Shown here in pieces: positions 7,718 through 16,350 of a DNA stretch of 64,000 nt. Position 1 is the first letter of the stretch, and each line of letters starts with the position of its first letter. Made by a program: the position numbers and the translations under genes. Under the pieces are notes generated by a model. The model had not been told where the DNA came from. It did not search any database and saw only the letters and a list, made by a program, of their open reading frames with translations. Source of the DNA: Burkholderia multivorans ATCC BAA-247 (GTDB taxonomy: Bacteria; Pseudomonadota; Gammaproteobacteria; Burkholderiales; Burkholderiaceae); NCBI RefSeq assembly GCF_000959525.1, contig NZ_CP009830.1, positions 124,001 to 188,000 of the forward strand, read 5' to 3'.

Positions 7718-9130
7718 ATGACAAAGCAGGACAGCGACGGCGGCGTTCTCGCCATCGAAAGCAACTCGATCGAATATGTTCCGTCGGAGGCCCGCCACGG
7801 CAAGCCGGCCGATCTCTTCACCCTGTGGTTCTGCACGAACGTCGCACCGCTGGCCGTGATCTCGGGCGCCACGTCGGTGCTGGTGTTTCATCTCGACCTG
7901 GTCAGCGCGATTCTCGCGATCGTGGCCGGGCAATTCTTCGGCGCGATCTTTCACGCGCTCACTTCCGCGCAAGGGCCGCTCGTCGGCGTACCGCAGATGA
8001 TCCAGAGCCGCGCCCAGTTCGGCCGCTACGGCTCGCTGCTCGTGGTCGGGTTCACCACGCTGATCTACCTCGGCTTCTTCGTATCGAACATCATTCTGGC
8101 GGGCAAAACGCTGCACACCGCCATGCCCGCGATACCCGTACCCGCCGCGACCGTCGTCGGTGCGGTGCTTGCGACGCTGGTGGGCGTGATCGGCTGCCAC
8201 TTCATTCATCGCTTCAACAAGATCGGTGCGTGGTTCATGGGCGGCGCGCTGCTGATCGGCATCGCGCTGATGGCGCCGGGGCTCGACGCGCAGATCTTCG
8301 AGCGAGGGCATTTCGATTCCACGAACTGGTTCGCGATGTTCGGGCTGTGCGCGATCTGGCAGATCAGCTTCGCGCCCTATACGTCCGACTATTCTCGCTA
8401 TCTGCCGGCCTCCGCCGGATTCGGGAAGACGTTTGCGTATACCTATTTCGGTACATCGCTAGGCACGATCTTCGCGTTCCTGTTCGGTGTGCTCGCAGTC
8501 AGCACCGGACATTCGTCCGACGCGATGCAGGCCGTCCGCGAGCAGACCGGCGCGTTCGGCTACGTGCTGATCCTCCTGTTTCTCGTCAACATCATCGGCC
8601 ACAACGGAATGAATCTGTACGGCGCAGTGCTGTCGTTCATCACCGCCGCGCAGACGTTCCGCCCGCACTGGGTGCCGGGGCGCAAGGTGCGCGTCGCCGT
8701 GTCGGCGGTGCTGCTGGTGGCGTCCACCGCGATCGCCCTGTGGGCGTCGAGCAACTTCATCGCGATCTTTCTGAACGCGATCTTCGCGCTGCGCATCGTG
8801 CTCGCGCCATGGATCGCGATCAACCTGATCGACTTCTACCTCGTCAACAACCGGCACTACCGCGTCGCGGAGATCATCAGCAGCAATGGCGGCATGTACG
8901 GCGCGTTCAACGCCAAGACCACCGCGATCTACGTGTTCGGGATTGCGGTGCAGGTTCCGTTCATGCAAGAGAGCTTCTTCCGCGGCCCGTGGGCGTCGAT
9001 TCTGGGTGGCGTCGACGTCTCGTGGATGGTCGGCCTCGTCGTCACCGCGCTGGTGTGCTACCTGTTCGCGTCGCGGGACGGCTCGCGTTCGCGGAGCCGG
9101 TGTCCGGCCGGCGCCGGCGCTCTGGATTAA
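7718..9130 (+). CDS. NCS1/cytosine-permease-type transporter
   Basis: The 470-residue protein has about twelve hydrophobic segments and the pattern of the purine-cytosine permease (NCS1) family: FTLWFCTNVAPLAV in the first helix, GQFFGAIFHALTSAQGPLVGVPQMIQSRAQFG in the loop between helices 2 and 3, and SFAPYTSDYSRYLP in the middle. The family carries nucleobases, hydantoins and related ring compounds into the cell with protons or sodium. It follows the aldehyde dehydrogenase after 98 bp and probably imports the substrate of this pathway. The Rut pathway uses an unrelated NCS2 permease (RutG) in the same role. Confidence 0.88.
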   Translation: MTKQDSDGGVLAIESNSIEYVPSEARHGKPADLFTLWFCTNVAPLAVISGATSVLVFHLDLVSAILAIVAGQFFGAIFHALTSAQGPLVGVPQMIQSRAQFGRYGSLLVVGFTTLIYLGFFVSNIILAGKTLHTAMPAIPVPAATVVGAVLATLVGVIGCHFIHRFNKIGAWFMGGALLIGIALMAPGLDAQIFERGHFDSTNWFAMFGLCAIWQISFAPYTSDYSRYLPASAGFGKTFAYTYFGTSLGTIFAFLFGVLAVSTGHSSDAMQAVREQTGAFGYVLILLFLVNIIGHNGMNLYGAVLSFITAAQTFRPHWVPGRKVRVAVSAVLLVASTAIALWASSNFIAIFLNAIFALRIVLAPWIAINLIDFYLVNNRHYRVAEIISSNGGMYGAFNAKTTAIYVFGIAVQVPFMQESFFRGPWASILGGVDVSWMVGLVVTALVCYLFASRDGSRSRSRCPAGAGALD

Positions 9131-9145
9131 CAATGGAGATCGATC

Positions 9146-9535
9146 ATGAATGAAGACGAGGCGCTGTTTCAGAAAGGCTTGCCGATCCGCCGTGAAGTGC
9201 TCGGCCCCGAATACGTCGATGCATCGATGGAAAAGGCGGACGCCTTCATGATGGCGTTCCAGCGCGCCACCACCGCATGGGCGTGGGGATGGGCATGGGG
9301 CGACGACACGCTCGACCGCAAAACGCGCAGTCTGCTCAACCTCGCGATGCTGACTGCCGGCGGCCATACGAACGAACTCAAGCTGCACGTGAAGGGGGCG
9401 CTCAACAACGGCGTAAGCGTCGACGAAATCAAGGCGACATTGCTGCACGCGACCGCTTATTCGGGCATTCCGCACGGGCTCAGCGCGTTCAAGGCCGCAC
9501 ACGAGGTGCTGGTGTCCGAAGGGGCATTGAAATAA
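9146..9535 (+). CDS. Carboxymuconolactone decarboxylase family protein (PcaC-like)
   Basis: The 129-residue protein matches the PcaC/CMD fold: DRKTRSLLNLAMLTAGGHTNELKLHVKGALNNG and the following ATLLHATAYSGIPHGLSAF helix pair. It lacks the CxxC of AhpD-type peroxidases, so a decarboxylase/isomerase-like or ligand-binding role is more likely than peroxidase activity. It is the last gene of the operon, 15 bp after the permease, and may act on a late ring-fission intermediate. Confidence 0.85.
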   Translation: MNEDEALFQKGLPIRREVLGPEYVDASMEKADAFMMAFQRATTAWAWGWAWGDDTLDRKTRSLLNLAMLTAGGHTNELKLHVKGALNNGVSVDEIKATLLHATAYSGIPHGLSAFKAAHEVLVSEGALK

Positions 9536-9602
9536 GCGCAGCGCCGGAGAAGCGAGTGGCATCGCGGCCTGGGTCGACGGACTGAATAACCGCGATCGGC
9601 CT

Positions 9603-9619
9603 ACAGCGCGGGGCGCTGT
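9603..9619. terminator. Small hairpin between convergent genes
   Basis: ACAGCGC (9603-9609) and GCGCTGT (9613-9619) form a 7-bp GC-rich stem with a 3-nt loop in the 276-bp gap between the end of the catabolic operon and the convergent LysR gene. There is no T tract on either side, so it is only a weak candidate. Nothing else recognisable was seen in the gap. Confidence 0.3.
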
Positions 9620-9811
9620 GTCGACCGTTTCCCTCGCTTCTCTCCATTTGCGATCGGGTGTAACCGACGACCGTTGCGGCTGCAGCTTCGACGCGCCATA
9701 CCGACGATCTTCCTGCGGCGCGACGCAAACCGAGAGCACAACCTGCCCGCTACCATTCCGTCATCCATCGGCCCGGCCATTCCGCCGTTTAACCGCTCGC
9801 GCCGCGCATCG

Positions 9812-10717
9812 CTAACTTCTATCCAGAAACAAATCCGCCACCACCGACCGCAACCAGCGATTACCGGCCTCGTGGTGGTATTTCGCATGCCAATGCTGAC
9901 GCACCGCAAACTTGTCGACCGGAAACGGGCAGGGATGAACCGCGATCCCGTTCACGCGCGCCAGCGTCTCCCCGATGTTTCTCGGCAGCGTCGCAATCAG
10001 ATCGGTCGACTGGATGATCGACCCAAGCCCGAGCATACCCGGCAGCTCGAGCACGACGTCGCGGTCGATGTTCTCGCGCAGCAGCGCCTGCTCCAGCAAT
10101 TGCGCACCCGTGCCGGCCGCGATGATCACGTGTCCTTCGCGGCGGTATTGCTTGAGCGTCAGCTTCGCGCGCACGCGCGGATGATCGGGATTGGCGAGAC
10201 AAACCCAATCCTGCATGTAGAGCTGCTGCTGGTACATGCCGCTGCCGAGCCACGGCACATACCCGATCGCGAGATCCGCCTCGCCCGATTCCAGCGCGCG
10301 CTCCGTGTTCCCGTCGATTCTCGCCGCTTCGAGTCGAATGCCCGGCGCCTGCGCGCGCACATGCGCGAGCATTTTCGGCAGCAGCGTGATGTGACTCGCA
10401 TCCGTCATGCAGATCCGGAAGCGCCGCTTGGCCGTGGCAGGATCGAACGAGATTTCCCATGCCGAAAACCGCCGCAGCGACTCCAGGATTTCCCGGCATG
10501 GGCCGATCAACGCGTCTGCCTGAGGCGTCGGCGTCATCCCGGCGGGCGTACGCACGAACAACGGATCCTGCAGATGTTCGCGCAGCCGCCCCAGCCAGAT
10601 GCTGATCGTCGGCTGGCTCTGCCCGAGCTGCTCCGCCGCCCGCGTCACGCTGCGCACGTCATACAGCAAGTCGAAAAGCTGAAGCAGCTTGAGATCCGGC
10701 AGCTCGGCAGTGCCCAT
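9812..10717 (-). CDS. LysR family transcriptional regulator (NahR/NodD-like subgroup)
   Basis: The 301-residue protein starts MGTAELPDLKLLQLFDLLYDVRSVTRAAEQLGQSQPTISIWLGRLRE, the winged-helix region typical of the NahR/NodD branch, followed by a periplasmic-binding-protein-like effector domain. It lies downstream of the aroE-like operon in the same direction. A 14-bp palindrome (10735-10748), 18 bp upstream of its start, matches 13 of 14 bases with one at 14806-14819 in front of that operon. It is thus the likely regulator of both. The inducer is unknown. Confidence 0.87.
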   Translation of the reverse strand: MGTAELPDLKLLQLFDLLYDVRSVTRAAEQLGQSQPTISIWLGRLREHLQDPLFVRTPAGMTPTPQADALIGPCREILESLRRFSAWEISFDPATAKRRFRICMTDASHITLLPKMLAHVRAQAPGIRLEAARIDGNTERALESGEADLAIGYVPWLGSGMYQQQLYMQDWVCLANPDHPRVRAKLTLKQYRREGHVIIAAGTGAQLLEQALLRENIDRDVVLELPGMLGLGSIIQSTDLIATLPRNIGETLARVNGIAVHPCPFPVDKFAVRQHWHAKYHHEAGNRWLRSVVADLFLDRS

Positions 10718-10734
10718 GGCTTCATTGTGTTTCG

Positions 10735-10748
10735 CAATGTCGCCATTG
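10735..10748. promoter_or_regulatory. LysR-type operator (CAATG-NCGC-CATTG), copy in front of lysR
   Basis: CAATGTCGCCATTG lies just upstream of the LysR start at 10717. A copy with one difference, CAATGGCGCCATTG, is found at 14806-14819 in front of the gene that opens the neighbouring operon. The pairing of the two sites 4 kb apart is the evidence that this is a real binding site. Confidence 0.6.
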
Positions 10749-10858
10749 TAGTCATTTCGTTGCGCCTATGCGGCACGTCCGACGAATAGACGCCCGCGGA
10801 CAGGACTCGACGCCCTGCTTTCCGGATCGCAAGAACATCACACTAATGGCGGTTGCGC

Positions 10859-11719
10859 TCACTCGGGCGCAGCCTGCTCGTCATGTCGCACGAGCGGAAC
10901 GGTGAGCCGATCGATCAGCGCACGCGTCTGCGGTCGAACGCCGCGCCACCATGCGAACGCTTCGGCCGCCTGCTCGACGAGCATCCCGACACCATCCGCG
11001 ATGCCCTGCACACCGGCGCTGCGCGCGAGCTGCAGGAACGGCGTCAAGCCCTTGCCGTAGGCGAGTTCGTAGGCGCTGCCGCTCGCGCTGAATACGCTGG
11101 GCGGAACCGGCGGCAGCTGCCCGGTCAGGCTTGCCGAAGTCGCGTTCACGACGAGGTCGAAGCGTCCCATCGATTCGAGGTCCGCATAGCTGCACGCACG
11201 CAGCGCGCTACCTGCGCCTGCCTGCTCGACCAGCGCTTGCGCCTTGTCCGGATGTCGGTTGACGATGACGAGTTCGGCGGGGCGCGCGCCGATAAACGGC
11301 AGCAACGCGCCGCGCACGGCGCCGCCTGCGCCGAGAATGAGTACGCGCTTGCCGGCCATCGGCTGATGCAGATTGACTTCGATGTCGCGCACGAGGCCGA
11401 CGCCATCGAAGTTCTCGGCGACGACGCGACCGTTCTCGAACTTCATCGCGTTCACGGCGCCCGCGAGCGTCGCGCGTTCGCTGCGTTCGTCGGCCATCGC
11501 AAACGCTCTCAGCTTGAAGGGCGCGGTGACGTTCATGCCCTTGCCACCGGCCGCGATGAAGGCTGTGACCGTGTCGACGAACGCGCCGTCCGGTTCCAGC
11601 GGCGCCTCCATCGCGACATACGCGATGTCCTGCCCGGTCTCCTCGGCGAACAGACGGTGGATCAGCGGAGACTTCGTGTGCCCGATCGGATTGCCGATTA
11701 CCGCATACTGGTCGCTCAT
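10859..11719 (-). CDS. aroE: Shikimate dehydrogenase-like protein (AroE family), altered substrate site
   Basis: The 286-residue protein is AroE-like over its whole length: GNPIGHTKSPLIH at 9-21, GKGMNVTAPFK at 59-69 with Lys69, GAVN ending at Asn90, NFDGVG at 103-108, the nucleotide loop GAGGAVRG from 130, and ADGVGMLVEQAA near the end. AroE enzymes reduce 3-dehydroshikimate with NADPH. Relative to my memory of the E. coli enzyme, several substrate-contact positions differ: Ser14 is Thr15, the AVNT threonine is Ala, and the NTDG threonine is Phe104. A relaxed or different substrate is therefore likely. It is the last gene of a catabolic-looking operon, overlapping the CoA-transferase gene by 1 bp, so it is probably not the housekeeping copy. 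Confidence 0.8.
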   Translation of the reverse strand: MSDQYAVIGNPIGHTKSPLIHRLFAEETGQDIAYVAMEAPLEPDGAFVDTVTAFIAAGGKGMNVTAPFKLRAFAMADERSERATLAGAVNAMKFENGRVVAENFDGVGLVRDIEVNLHQPMAGKRVLILGAGGAVRGALLPFIGARPAELVIVNRHPDKAQALVEQAGAGSALRACSYADLESMGRFDLVVNATSASLTGQLPPVPPSVFSASGSAYELAYGKGLTPFLQLARSAGVQGIADGVGMLVEQAAEAFAWWRGVRPQTRALIDRLTVPLVRHDEQAAPE

Positions 11720-12939
11720 CACGCGCTCCTTTTCGAGAACAGCACGCCGTCGGTTTGCATCGCGTCGATTTCCGCTGCACTGAAGCCGAGCGATTGCGCG
11801 ACCTCCACGTTGTGCTGACCGAGGTCCGGGCCGACTTCGCGAATCGACGTATCGCAATCGGAAAAACGGAACGGCAGGTTCGGCAGACGCAGCGTGCCGA
11901 AGCGCGGATGCGCCTGTTCGATCACCATGCCGCGCGCGACGATTTGCGGATCGTTGACGACCTCGTCGATGCGCTGCACCTTCGCGCAAGGAACGTCGAC
12001 CTCGTCCAGCAGCGCCAGAACGTCGGCCACCGAGCGGCCGGCCACCCACGGCTTCACCACGGCAAGAATGGCTTCGCGATGGGCGTTGCGGCCGTTCAGG
12101 TCGTGAAAGCGCGTGTCGGTTCCAAAACCGGCGGGGCCGCCATGCTGCTCGACGACCGCCGCGAACCGCTTCCACGCATCGTCGACTTGCGCGGCGATGA
12201 CGAGGTCGCCGTCGGCGGCGCGGAAGACGCCGTACAGCGTGGACGTCGGCATGTCGTGGCCGGTCTGCTCGGGAACGACGCCCTGCATCGTGTAGCACTG
12301 GACGGCATATTCGTGCATCGACACCAGCGTGTCGTACAGCGCCATGTCGATATGCTGCCCGCGCCCGCTCGCTACGCGGCCGAGCAGCGCCGCGTTGATC
12401 GCGGCGACCGCGTGAATGCCGGTGTACATGTCGCCGAGCGAAATGCGCATGAGCGGCGGCGGCTCGCCCGGATTGCCGATCATCTGCATGATGCCGCTCT
12501 TCGCTTCGGCGATCAGGCCGAAGCCCGCACGATGCGCGTCGGGCCCCGTGTGGCCGTACGCCGAGATCGAGCAGTAGACGAGCCGCGGATTGCGCGCCGA
12601 CAACGCCGCGTAGCCGAGACCGAGCTTGTCGAGCGCACCGGGACGATAGTTCTCGATAAACACGTCGGCCGAGTCGCACAGGCGTTGCATGAACGTCTTG
12701 CCGCGCGGGTCCTTCATGTCGACGCTGACACCGCGCTTGCCCATGTTGAGCTGCAGAAAATAGGCGCTTTGCTGATCGTCCAGGATCGTCGCGTGCCGGC
12801 GCCCGGCGTCGCCGCCGCCGGGGCGCTCGACCTTGATGACTTCTGCGCCGAGCGCGGCGAGGCAGCGGCCGACATACGGGCCGGCAAGAAAGTGGCTGTA
12901 ATCGACGACGCGAATGCCTTCGAGGGGACGGGCCTGCAT
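11719..12939 (-). CDS. Class III CoA-transferase (CaiB/BaiF family)
   Basis: The 406-residue protein opens with PLEGIRVVDYSHFLAGPYVGRCLAALGAEVIKVERPGGGD, the family III CoA-transferase signature, and carries SADVFIENYRPGALDKLG. These enzymes move CoA between organic acids through a conserved aspartate. It overlaps the MaoC-like gene upstream and the aroE-like gene downstream by 1 bp each, showing a tightly coupled operon. With a MaoC-type hydratase next to it, activation of an unsaturated dicarboxylic acid to its CoA ester and hydration is a reasonable but unproven scheme. Confidence 0.88.
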   Translation of the reverse strand: MQARPLEGIRVVDYSHFLAGPYVGRCLAALGAEVIKVERPGGGDAGRRHATILDDQQSAYFLQLNMGKRGVSVDMKDPRGKTFMQRLCDSADVFIENYRPGALDKLGLGYAALSARNPRLVYCSISAYGHTGPDAHRAGFGLIAEAKSGIMQMIGNPGEPPPLMRISLGDMYTGIHAVAAINAALLGRVASGRGQHIDMALYDTLVSMHEYAVQCYTMQGVVPEQTGHDMPTSTLYGVFRAADGDLVIAAQVDDAWKRFAAVVEQHGGPAGFGTDTRFHDLNGRNAHREAILAVVKPWVAGRSVADVLALLDEVDVPCAKVQRIDEVVNDPQIVARGMVIEQAHPRFGTLRLPNLPFRFSDCDTSIREVGPDLGQHNVEVAQSLGFSAAEIDAMQTDGVLFSKRSA

Positions 12940-13400
12940 CAGTACGCTCCCGGACGACGCGGAATCATCAGACGATGCTCGCCGCGCTGGACGACCTGGC
13001 CGTCCTGGTTGATCAGTTCCGACGGCAAAACGACGATGCCCCAGTCGGGCCTGCTCTTGCTGGCGCGCATCGCGCCGACGCGGAACTTGACGTGCAGTAC
13101 GTCGTTCACCTTGATCGGCAGCAGGAAATCCCAGGTCCAGCCGAGCGACATGCCGGGTACGAAGCGATAGTCGCTTTGCGTCTTCAGGCCGTCCGCGACG
13201 GACAAGCCGAACAAGCCATGCGCGACGATGCAGCCGAAGTGGCTCGCGTTCGCGTAGTCCTCATCGACGTGCACGGGCGTGTGATCGCCCGTGAGATCGG
13301 CATAGGCGAGAATGCGTTGTTTCGTGACCGTATACGTCGGGCTGATGCATTCGTCGCCTTCCTGCGCATCGTCCCAGTATTTTTCGATGATGCGGCTCAT
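12939..13400 (-). CDS. MaoC-like (R)-specific enoyl-CoA hydratase family protein
   Basis: The 153-residue protein (start MSRIIEKYWDDAQEGDE) is a hot-dog-fold MaoC dehydratase: the hydratase motif reads YADLTGDHTPVHVDEDYA with the catalytic Asp and His, followed by CIVAHGLFGLSVADGL. An in-frame start 113 codons upstream would run through the VOC gene and is rejected. It sits between the CoA-transferase and a VOC protein in one operon and would hydrate or dehydrate a CoA ester made by the transferase. Confidence 0.87.
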   Translation of the reverse strand: MSRIIEKYWDDAQEGDECISPTYTVTKQRILAYADLTGDHTPVHVDEDYANASHFGCIVAHGLFGLSVADGLKTQSDYRFVPGMSLGWTWDFLLPIKVNDVLHVKFRVGAMRASKSRPDWGIVVLPSELINQDGQVVQRGEHRLMIPRRPGAY

Positions 13401-13402
13401 GC

Positions 13403-13795
13403 TCACGCCTCCGCGCGCGGATCGATCGCCAGCGCCTGTGCGACGCACGTGGCCGGTTTCGCCTGAATGAGTTCGATCGCGAGTCCGTCGGGCAGGCGCA
13501 GCCAGTTGCGTCCCTGCGGCATTTCGGTCACGCCGAATGCCTGCGCCGCCGCGATGGCCGCGTCGAGCTCTTCGCACATCACGCCGAGGTGCGCGAGCCG
13601 ACCCTCCGGTCCGTCGTAATGCGGCTCGCTGATGAATTGCAGACCGCCGAGCGTCCAGTATTGACGCGGCGCTTCCCGGCTGCCGTCGACTTCGCGCATG
13701 GTCATGCCGAGCACTTCCTCGAAGAAGCGGATATGCCAATGGATGTCCTTCACCCGGATGGCGACGTGCTCGAGATAGGCTTTCGCGGCGCTCAT
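13403..13795 (-). CDS. VOC (glyoxalase/dioxygenase superfamily) protein
   Basis: The 130-residue protein has one beta-alpha-beta-beta-beta module pair typical of VOC metal proteins: LEHVAIRVKDIHWHIRFFEEVLGM at the start, then REAPRQYWTLGGLQFISEP and HLGVMCEELDAAIAAAQAFG. His8-type and glutamate metal ligands are plausible but not certain. It overlaps the ketopantoate-reductase-like gene by 4 bp (ATGA) and ends 2 bp before the MaoC-like gene. Possible roles include epimerase, lyase or glyoxalase for a pathway intermediate. Confidence 0.82.
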   Translation of the reverse strand: MSAAKAYLEHVAIRVKDIHWHIRFFEEVLGMTMREVDGSREAPRQYWTLGGLQFISEPHYDGPEGRLAHLGVMCEELDAAIAAAQAFGVTEMPQGRNWLRLPDGLAIELIQAKPATCVAQALAIDPRAEA

Positions 13796-14742
13796 GCCGA
13801 GACCTCCTCTTTCTGGCGATCGATCATGGCGCGTTCAATCCCCTTGATGCAGGCGACAAGCGTCGCATTGACGGGCGTCGGCACGCCGAGCCGTTCGCCC
13901 CAGCGCACCACGGCGCCGTTGATGAAGTCGATTTCGGTGATCGACGCTTTCTCGAGGCTTTGCAGCATCGACGTCTTGAACGCGGCCGGAAGGCCTTCGG
14001 CGGCCATGTTCCACGCATCTTCCGCTGCGGCGATGGACAGCCTGACACCGGCGGCTTTGGCCGCGGCCATTGCTTCTTCGATCGCCGCAAGCGCCGTCGC
14101 CTTGAGGACGGGCTCGTCGTAAAGCTGACCGTAGGTCAGGCGCGTGATGCCGGTGATCGCGCCGGTCGCGACATTGATCAGCAGCTTGTCCCACATCGTG
14201 CCGAGGATGTTGTCGCTGACGCGCGTGGTCAAACCTGCGCCGTTGAACGCGTCCGCGACCGCTTGCACACGGGCCGTGATCCGGCCGTCGAGTTCGCCGA
14301 CGATCGTGAGCTTGCCCGCGACGCCGCTCTGAATCTGGCCCGGCGCGCGCAATACGCCGCCCACGTAGGTTTTGCCCGCGAGCACGCGCTCTCGTCCGAC
14401 GATTTCGGCGAGCACGTCTTCATGACCGAGGCCGTTTTGCAGCGACAGAACGACGGTCTCCGGCCCGACGAGCGCGAGCGCGCCGCGCATCGCCGCATCG
14501 GTATGGAACGACTTGACCAGCACGATCACGAGATCGACCGTGCCGACTTCGGCGGGATCCATCGTCGCGCGAACCTTGACGCGCCGCGTGCCGCGCTCGT
14601 CGTCGATCTGCAGCCCGTCGCGCGACATGGCCGCGACATGCGCGGCAAACCGGTCGACGAGCCATGTCTCGTGACCGGCTTCGGTCAGCGTGGCACCGAT
14701 GGCGCAGCCCAGCGCGCCGGCGCCCAAAAATGCGATCTTCAT
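13792..14742 (-). CDS. Ketopantoate reductase family (ApbA/PanE-like) dehydrogenase
   Basis: The 316-residue protein starts MKIAFLGAGALGCAIGATL, a Rossmann nucleotide loop, and continues through VLVKSFHTDAAM, LQNGLGHEDVLAE and the C-terminal helical domain with DKLLINVATGAITGITR, the PanE/ApbA architecture. I chose the ATG at 14742, directly before the Rossmann strand; the longer in-frame start adds 29 unrelated residues. In this operon it may reduce a 2-oxoacid other than ketopantoate. It is the first gene of the five-gene operon and lies downstream of a LysR-type palindrome. Confidence 0.85.
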   Translation of the reverse strand: MKIAFLGAGALGCAIGATLTEAGHETWLVDRFAAHVAAMSRDGLQIDDERGTRRVKVRATMDPAEVGTVDLVIVLVKSFHTDAAMRGALALVGPETVVLSLQNGLGHEDVLAEIVGRERVLAGKTYVGGVLRAPGQIQSGVAGKLTIVGELDGRITARVQAVADAFNGAGLTTRVSDNILGTMWDKLLINVATGAITGITRLTYGQLYDEPVLKATALAAIEEAMAAAKAAGVRLSIAAAEDAWNMAAEGLPAAFKTSMLQSLEKASITEIDFINGAVVRWGERLGVPTPVNATLVACIKGIERAMIDRQKEEVSA

Positions 14743-14805
14743 CAACGTCTCCTTGAATGGAGACCACGATACGGCGCGCGACACATGTCGGCAATGCAAT
14801 GAATT

Positions 14806-14830
14806 CAATGGCGCCATTGCGGATCGCAAT
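14806..14830. promoter_or_regulatory. Overlapping LysR-type palindromes upstream of the ketopantoate-reductase-like operon
   Basis: CAATGGCGCCATTG (14806-14819) overlaps a second palindrome, ATTGCGGATCGCAAT (14816-14830), whose ATTGC-N5-GCAAT form fits the LysR T-N11-A pattern. The first copy recurs with one change in front of the LysR gene at 10735-10748. The pair lies 64-88 bp upstream of the start at 14742, the usual place for a LysR activator. Confidence 0.6.
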
Positions 14831-14914
14831 ATTGAGTCGACACGGACATAGCACTGCCGTAGCGCGCACGCCGTTTTGCGAGCCGCTGGCGCTCGCCGCC
14901 ACGCCGCCCAAAAA

Positions 14915-14947
14915 GCGACAAGCCCGGCGCGAAGCCGGGCTTGTCGC
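14915..14947 (-). terminator. Strong Rho-independent terminator of the tcu operon
   Basis: A perfect 14-bp stem (GCGACAAGCCCGGC at 14915-14928 against 14934-14947) with a 5-nt loop is followed in minus-strand reading by TTTTT. It sits 25 bp past the tcuC stop and isolates the tcu genes from the operon that starts at 14742. Confidence 0.92.
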
Positions 14948-14972
14948 GTGTTCGAACCTGACGTCCCAATGT

Positions 14973-16295
14973 CTATCCCGCCGACGAAGCGGCCGACTCG
15001 CCACTGTCCGCGCGCCGCCGGTACAGCGCCAGCGTCGCGCCGAGCCCGCAGAGCGCGGCGAAACTCAGCCAGTAGCCCGGCGCTGCCTTGTCATGCAGCG
15101 CCTGGATCAGATACGTCGACACGGCCGGCGTAAACCCGCCGAACAAGGCGGTCGCCAGACTGAACGCCAGCGAGAACCCGGCGACGCGTACTTCGACCGG
15201 CATCACTTCCGTCAGCGCGGCGACCATCGCGCCGTTATACATGCCGAAAAAGAACGAGAACCACAGCAGCACGATCAGCATGCGCGCGAAGCTCGGCGCA
15301 TCGGCGAGCCAGAACAGCGCCGGATAGGCCGTGAAGATCGCGAGCACGGAAATCGCGACGAGCAGCGGCTTGCGGCCGATGCGGTCCGAGATCGCGCCGC
15401 CGATCGGCAGCCAGACGAAATTCGACGCGGCCACGAGCAGCGTCACCATCAGGCTGTCCGACGTGGACAGCTTCAGCACCGATCTGCCGAAGGTCGGCGT
15501 ATAGACGGTGATGAGATAAAACGTCGTGGTCGTCATCGCTGTCAGCAGCATGCCGCCGACGACGGTCCGCCAGTTGCCGAGCAGCATCGCGAAGATCTCG
15601 CGTGCCTGCGGATGGTGCCGCCGCGCTTGGAACGCCGCGGTCTCCTGCAGCGAGCGCCGCAGCAAGAACAGAAACGGCACGATCGCACAGCCGATGAAAA
15701 ACGGCACGCGCCAGCCCCATGCGCCGATCTGCTGCGCCGACAGCCACTGGTTCAGCCCGTAACCGATGGCCGCCGCCATCACGATCGCGACCTGCTGGCT
15801 CGCCGATTGCCAGCTCGTGTAAAAACCCTTGTTGCCGGGCGTGGCCATTTCCGCGAGATAAACCGACACGCCGCCGAGCTCGGCCCCCGCGGAGAATCCT
15901 TGCAGCAGCCGCCCGAGCAGCACCAGCGCCGGCGCGAGCAGGCCGATGCTCGCGTAGCCCGGCACGCACGCGATCAGGATGGTGCCGCTCGCCATGATCG
16001 AGAGCGTGACGATCAGGCCGGTGCGCCGCCCGACCTTGTCGATATACGCGCCGAGAAAGATCGCGCCGAGCGGACGCATCAGGAACCCGGCGCCGAATAC
16101 CGCGAACGTGAGCATCAGCGACGCGAACTCGCTGTCCGACGGAAAAAAGATCTTCGAGATCGATGTCGCATAGAAGCCGAACAGAAAGAAATCGAACTGT
16201 TCGATGAAATTGCCGCTGGTCACGCGCAGCACGGCGGCGGCCCGCGTCATCGGCGAAACGCCGGACGTCGCGGCAATGGGTTCGGTACGGCTCAT
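14973..16295 (-). CDS. tcuC: MFS transporter, TcuC-like citrate/tricarballylate-proton symporter
   Basis: The 440-residue protein has twelve predicted membrane segments and the metabolite:H+ symporter pattern: [26 protein letters not shown] at helix 1, [24 protein letters not shown] between helices 2 and 3, and [24 protein letters not shown] in helix 4. It is the last gene of the tcuA-tcuB-tcuC group and ends in a strong terminator. In Salmonella TcuC brings tricarballylate into the cell; the same or a related tricarboxylate is expected here from the context. Confidence 0.85.
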   Translation of the reverse strand: MSRTEPIAATSGVSPMTRAAAVLRVTSGNFIEQFDFFLFGFYATSISKIFFPSDSEFASLMLTFAVFGAGFLMRPLGAIFLGAYIDKVGRRTGLIVTLSIMASGTILIACVPGYASIGLLAPALVLLGRLLQGFSAGAELGGVSVYLAEMATPGNKGFYTSWQSASQQVAIVMAAAIGYGLNQWLSAQQIGAWGWRVPFFIGCAIVPFLFLLRRSLQETAAFQARRHHPQAREIFAMLLGNWRTVVGGMLLTAMTTTTFYLITVYTPTFGRSVLKLSTSDSLMVTLLVAASNFVWLPIGGAISDRIGRKPLLVAISVLAIFTAYPALFWLADAPSFARMLIVLLWFSFFFGMYNGAMVAALTEVMPVEVRVAGFSLAFSLATALFGGFTPAVSTYLIQALHDKAAPGYWLSFAALCGLGATLALYRRRADSGESAASSAG

Positions 16296-16350
16296 GGTGT
16301 CTCCTGCCTATTGTGTTTTGTGGCGATGGGCGCCGGCGGCGCCCGTGACG

